Source of the DNA: an uncultured Aquimarina sp.
GTDB taxonomy: Bacteria > Bacteroidota > Bacteroidia > Flavobacteriales > Flavobacteriaceae
Reading direction: 5' to 3'
DNA: 64,000 nt
Assembly (NCBI GenBank): GCA_947493495.1
Contig: CANLRN010000001.1
Span: forward strand, 124,001 to 188,000
In this document: in pieces, positions 62,055-64,000 of the stretch
How positions within the stretch are numbered: the stretch's first letter is position 1
Layout: every line of letters begins with the position of its first letter
Notes under the pieces: generated by a model
Seen by the model: the letters and a program-made list of their open reading frames with translations, nothing else
Databases searched by the model: none
What the model was told of the DNA's origin: nothing
Made by a program: the position numbers and the translations under genes

Positions 62055-63518
62055 TTACAATCCGCTTATATAACTACCATATAAATCATTAAACCTAAAC
62101 CCCTCTAACAATCTGTATTTACTTAGTTTTTTATACTCTACTAGTCCCCATAATAAAAACTCTTTCATGAAATAACTATCTTTTTTATGGATATCTCCTT
62201 GATAAGTATTCATAAGAGCGTTTAGAGGTTGTATCGCATCCAGTTTAGCTATATATTCGGCTTCAGGAATATCATCTAACAATTCGAACCCGCTTTGCTC
62301 AAAAAACCAATCAATCAATTCCTGGTATGGGCTTTTTTCACTTTCCTTCTCTAATCGTTCTATTTTAGGAAAATATTCAGGAAATAAGGTTTTTATAGCA
62401 TCAGATATCAATGTGTGTGCTACAGATGCTGCTCCTTCTTGTTCTCCTTCATACACTAGTTCTACCTTACCTGTAATTGCAGGAACTACTCCCATAAAAT
62501 CACTGACTCTAATCAGTGTTTGCTCATCTCCGGATTTAAGAGCTCTATACTCTGCGGCACTTAATAAATTTTCAAAGGCTGTTATACTCATTCTAGCGCT
62601 TACTCCACTCTTAGCGTCTATAAATTCACTTTCTCTGGCCTCAAAACTTATTTGTTCTAATAGATCTTTTGCTAATTCAGGAACATGAACAAGATTTTTT
62701 TGTCTGCCATCTAATTGTGCTTCCTGTTGCGTAATGGTTTTTGCAATAGCAATCGTTTCTGGATAGTGCGTAAGAATCTGAGAACCTATTCTATCCTTAA
62801 GAGGAGTAACAATACTTCCTCTATTGGTATAATCTTCGGGATTGGCTGTAAACACAAATTGCATATCCAGTGGCAAACGTAGTTTAAATCCTCGTATCTG
62901 GATATCACCTTCTTGTAATATATTAAACAAAGCTACTTGTATACGAGCTTGTAGATCCGGTAATTCATTGATCACAAAAATACAGCGATTTGCTCTTGGG
63001 ATCATCCCAAAATGAATAACCCTATCATCTGCATAACTCAATTTTAGATTTGCGGCTTTGATAGGATCAACATCTCCAATAATATCTGCAACAGTAACAT
63101 CTGGAGTAGCTAGTTTCTCAGCAAAACGATCTTCTCTATGTAGCCATGAAATAGGAGTATCATCGCCTTTTTCATTGATTAGACTTGTAGCATATCTAGA
63201 TATTGGATGAAAGGGATCATCATTAATCTCTGAACCTTCTACGATCGGTATCCATTCATCTAAGAGGTTGATCATTTGTCTTGCTAACCTCGTTTTTGCT
63301 TGCCCTCTTAATCCTAATAGATTGATATTGTGTCTGGATAAGATTGCTCTTTCTAATTCGGGAATCACCGTATTTTCATACCCATGAATTCCTGTAAACG
63401 TATCTTCATTATTATGAATTTTAGATCTTAAATTGTCTCTAAGTTCATCCTTTATACTTTTACTTTTATATGCTGACTCTTTTAGTGTTCCTAATGTGTT
63501 TATATTCTTTATATTCAT
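62055..63518 (-). CDS. MoxR/ChlI-type AAA+ ATPase (magnesium chelatase-like)
   Basis: A 487-residue AAA+ protein. Walker A is INLLGLRGQAKTRLARQMIN; Walker B is NRCIFVINELPDLQARIQVA with an Asn before the Glu; sensor 1 lies in MQFVFTANPEDYTNRGSIV; IPRANRC and SGVSARMSITAFENLLSAAE are sensor/lid segments. It is of the ChlI/MoxR type, which works as a hexamer with a von Willebrand A partner, here encoded just upstream on the same strand (39 bases away). Role unknown; such pairs insert metals or remodel complexes. Confidence 0.85.
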   Translation of the reverse strand: MNIKNINTLGTLKESAYKSKSIKDELRDNLRSKIHNNEDTFTGIHGYENTVIPELERAILSRHNINLLGLRGQAKTRLARQMINLLDEWIPIVEGSEINDDPFHPISRYATSLINEKGDDTPISWLHREDRFAEKLATPDVTVADIIGDVDPIKAANLKLSYADDRVIHFGMIPRANRCIFVINELPDLQARIQVALFNILQEGDIQIRGFKLRLPLDMQFVFTANPEDYTNRGSIVTPLKDRIGSQILTHYPETIAIAKTITQQEAQLDGRQKNLVHVPELAKDLLEQISFEARESEFIDAKSGVSARMSITAFENLLSAAEYRALKSGDEQTLIRVSDFMGVVPAITGKVELVYEGEQEGAASVAHTLISDAIKTLFPEYFPKIERLEKESEKSPYQELIDWFFEQSGFELLDDIPEAEYIAKLDAIQPLNALMNTYQGDIHKKDSYFMKEFLLWGLVEYKKLSKYRLLEGFRFNDLYGSYISGL

Positions 63519-63557
63519 ATCTTATATTAAGCAATAACTTTTATTTTATTCAATCTT

Positions 63558-64000
63558 TTACCCTTTAATTCTCTTTTTTCTATTGGTTTCATAATCCTCA
63601 AAAATCATCTCTCCCAAACCTTTTAGACCTGTATAAAACGCTTTTCCTTGATTGGCCTGCGTAAATTCTCTGACGAATTGCATTAAATAAGGGTCTTGTG
63701 CTATCATAAATGTAGTAATGGGGATGTGGAGTTTTCTGGCTTGTTGTGCCATCATATAGCACTTGCTTATAATATGCTTATCCAATCCGTTACTATTCTT
63801 ATAATATTGTCCATCCGGCATTCTCAGACAACTTGGTTTACCATCAGTAATCATAAAAATCTGTTTATTAGTATTTCGCTTCCTCCGAAGCATATCCATA
63901 GCCAATTGTAAACCTGCTACTGTATTCGTATGATAAGGTCCTACTTGCAGATACGGTAAGTCTTTGATGGCTATGGGCCAGGCATCATTACCAAACACCA
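63558..64000 (-). CDS. von Willebrand factor A domain protein, truncated by window end
   Basis: The frame is open to base 64000, so the N-terminus lies beyond the window. The visible 147 or so residues contain TNTVAGLQLAMDMLRRK, IFMITDGKPSCLRMPDGQYY (the ITDG motif of VWA domains) and HIPITTFMIAQDPYLMQFV. The MIDAS DxSxS would be in the missing part. It is upstream of, and in line with, the MoxR/ChlI-like ATPase gene, forming the standard ATPase/VWA pair. It resembles a ChlD or CoxE-like VWA protein. Confidence 0.8.
   Translation of the reverse strand, partial: VFGNDAWPIAIKDLPYLQVGPYHTNTVAGLQLAMDMLRRKRNTNKQIFMITDGKPSCLRMPDGQYYKNSNGLDKHIISKCYMMAQQARKLHIPITTFMIAQDPYLMQFVREFTQANQGKAFYTGLKGLGEMIFEDYETNRKKRIKG

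Overview
The window reads as a chromosomal segment of a marine member of the Bacteroidota, most likely family Flavobacteriaceae (Aquimarina-like, inferred from gene content only). It is strongly AT-rich. Promoter-like sites follow the Bacteroidota -7 pattern TAnnTTTG, TTG and GTG starts are common, and many products are lineage-typical secreted or lipid-anchored proteins (DUF1223, DUF4159, DUF2911, DUF547, RskA-like lipoproteins, PorT-like barrels). No rRNA, tRNA, CRISPR array, insertion sequence or prophage was seen.

Layout. Bases 1-6.6 kb: an edge-truncated alpha/beta hydrolase, a DinB/SnoaL-like pair, DUF1223 and DUF4159 exported proteins, a SpoU-type RNA methyltransferase, an AI-2E family permease, GrpB and a THUMP-like methyltransferase. 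6.6-7.4 kb: two divergent small genes, one an HTH regulator, sharing a long palindrome. 7.4-14.4 kb: two sodium:solute symporters around a PIG-L deacetylase and an unlisted 35-residue membrane peptide, then a Gfo/Idh/MocA oxidoreductase. 14.5-26.3 kb: DUF2911, uvrA, a LOG-family protein, a pseudo-gluzincin/beta-barrel fusion, a fused E1 dehydrogenase, aroQ and a PorT-like barrel. 26.4-32.2 kb: a porin remnant, xerD with two envelope genes, an RskA-like lipoprotein and NAD(P)H-hydrate repair. 32.3-37.7 kb: a threonine operon (leader peptide, thrA, thrB, a Rid protein, thrC). 37.9-44.2 kb: M28-like peptidase, lipoproteins, gcvT, an epimerase-like protein, a DCC protein and two paralogous tiny exported peptides. 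44.6-48.1 kb: an orphan type VI secretion cassette (TssD, LysM-GH19 hydrolase, lipoprotein) followed by two broken lipoprotein genes. 48.3-56.5 kb: lipocalin-like lipoprotein, PLP decarboxylase, GNAT, dicarboxylate symporter, aroC, S10 peptidase and pirin. 56.6-61.8 kb: two paralogous solute-sensing histidine kinase systems and a DUF1853 gene. 62-64 kb: a MoxR/ChlI-type ATPase and an edge-truncated VWA protein.

Most notable points: (1) the orphan TssD / cell-wall hydrolase / lipoprotein cassette, with a compositional step inside the hydrolase gene and decayed lipoprotein genes downstream; (2) a 150-210 bp interspersed repeat in five intergenic copies, three of which end in a promoter-like TATTTTTG; (3) a threonine leader peptide upstream of thrA; (4) a hybrid kinase whose phospho-accepting His is Gln, next to an intact paralog split into kinase and receiver; (5) a 72-bp palindrome carrying divergent -7 motifs; (6) several genes too short for routine calling.
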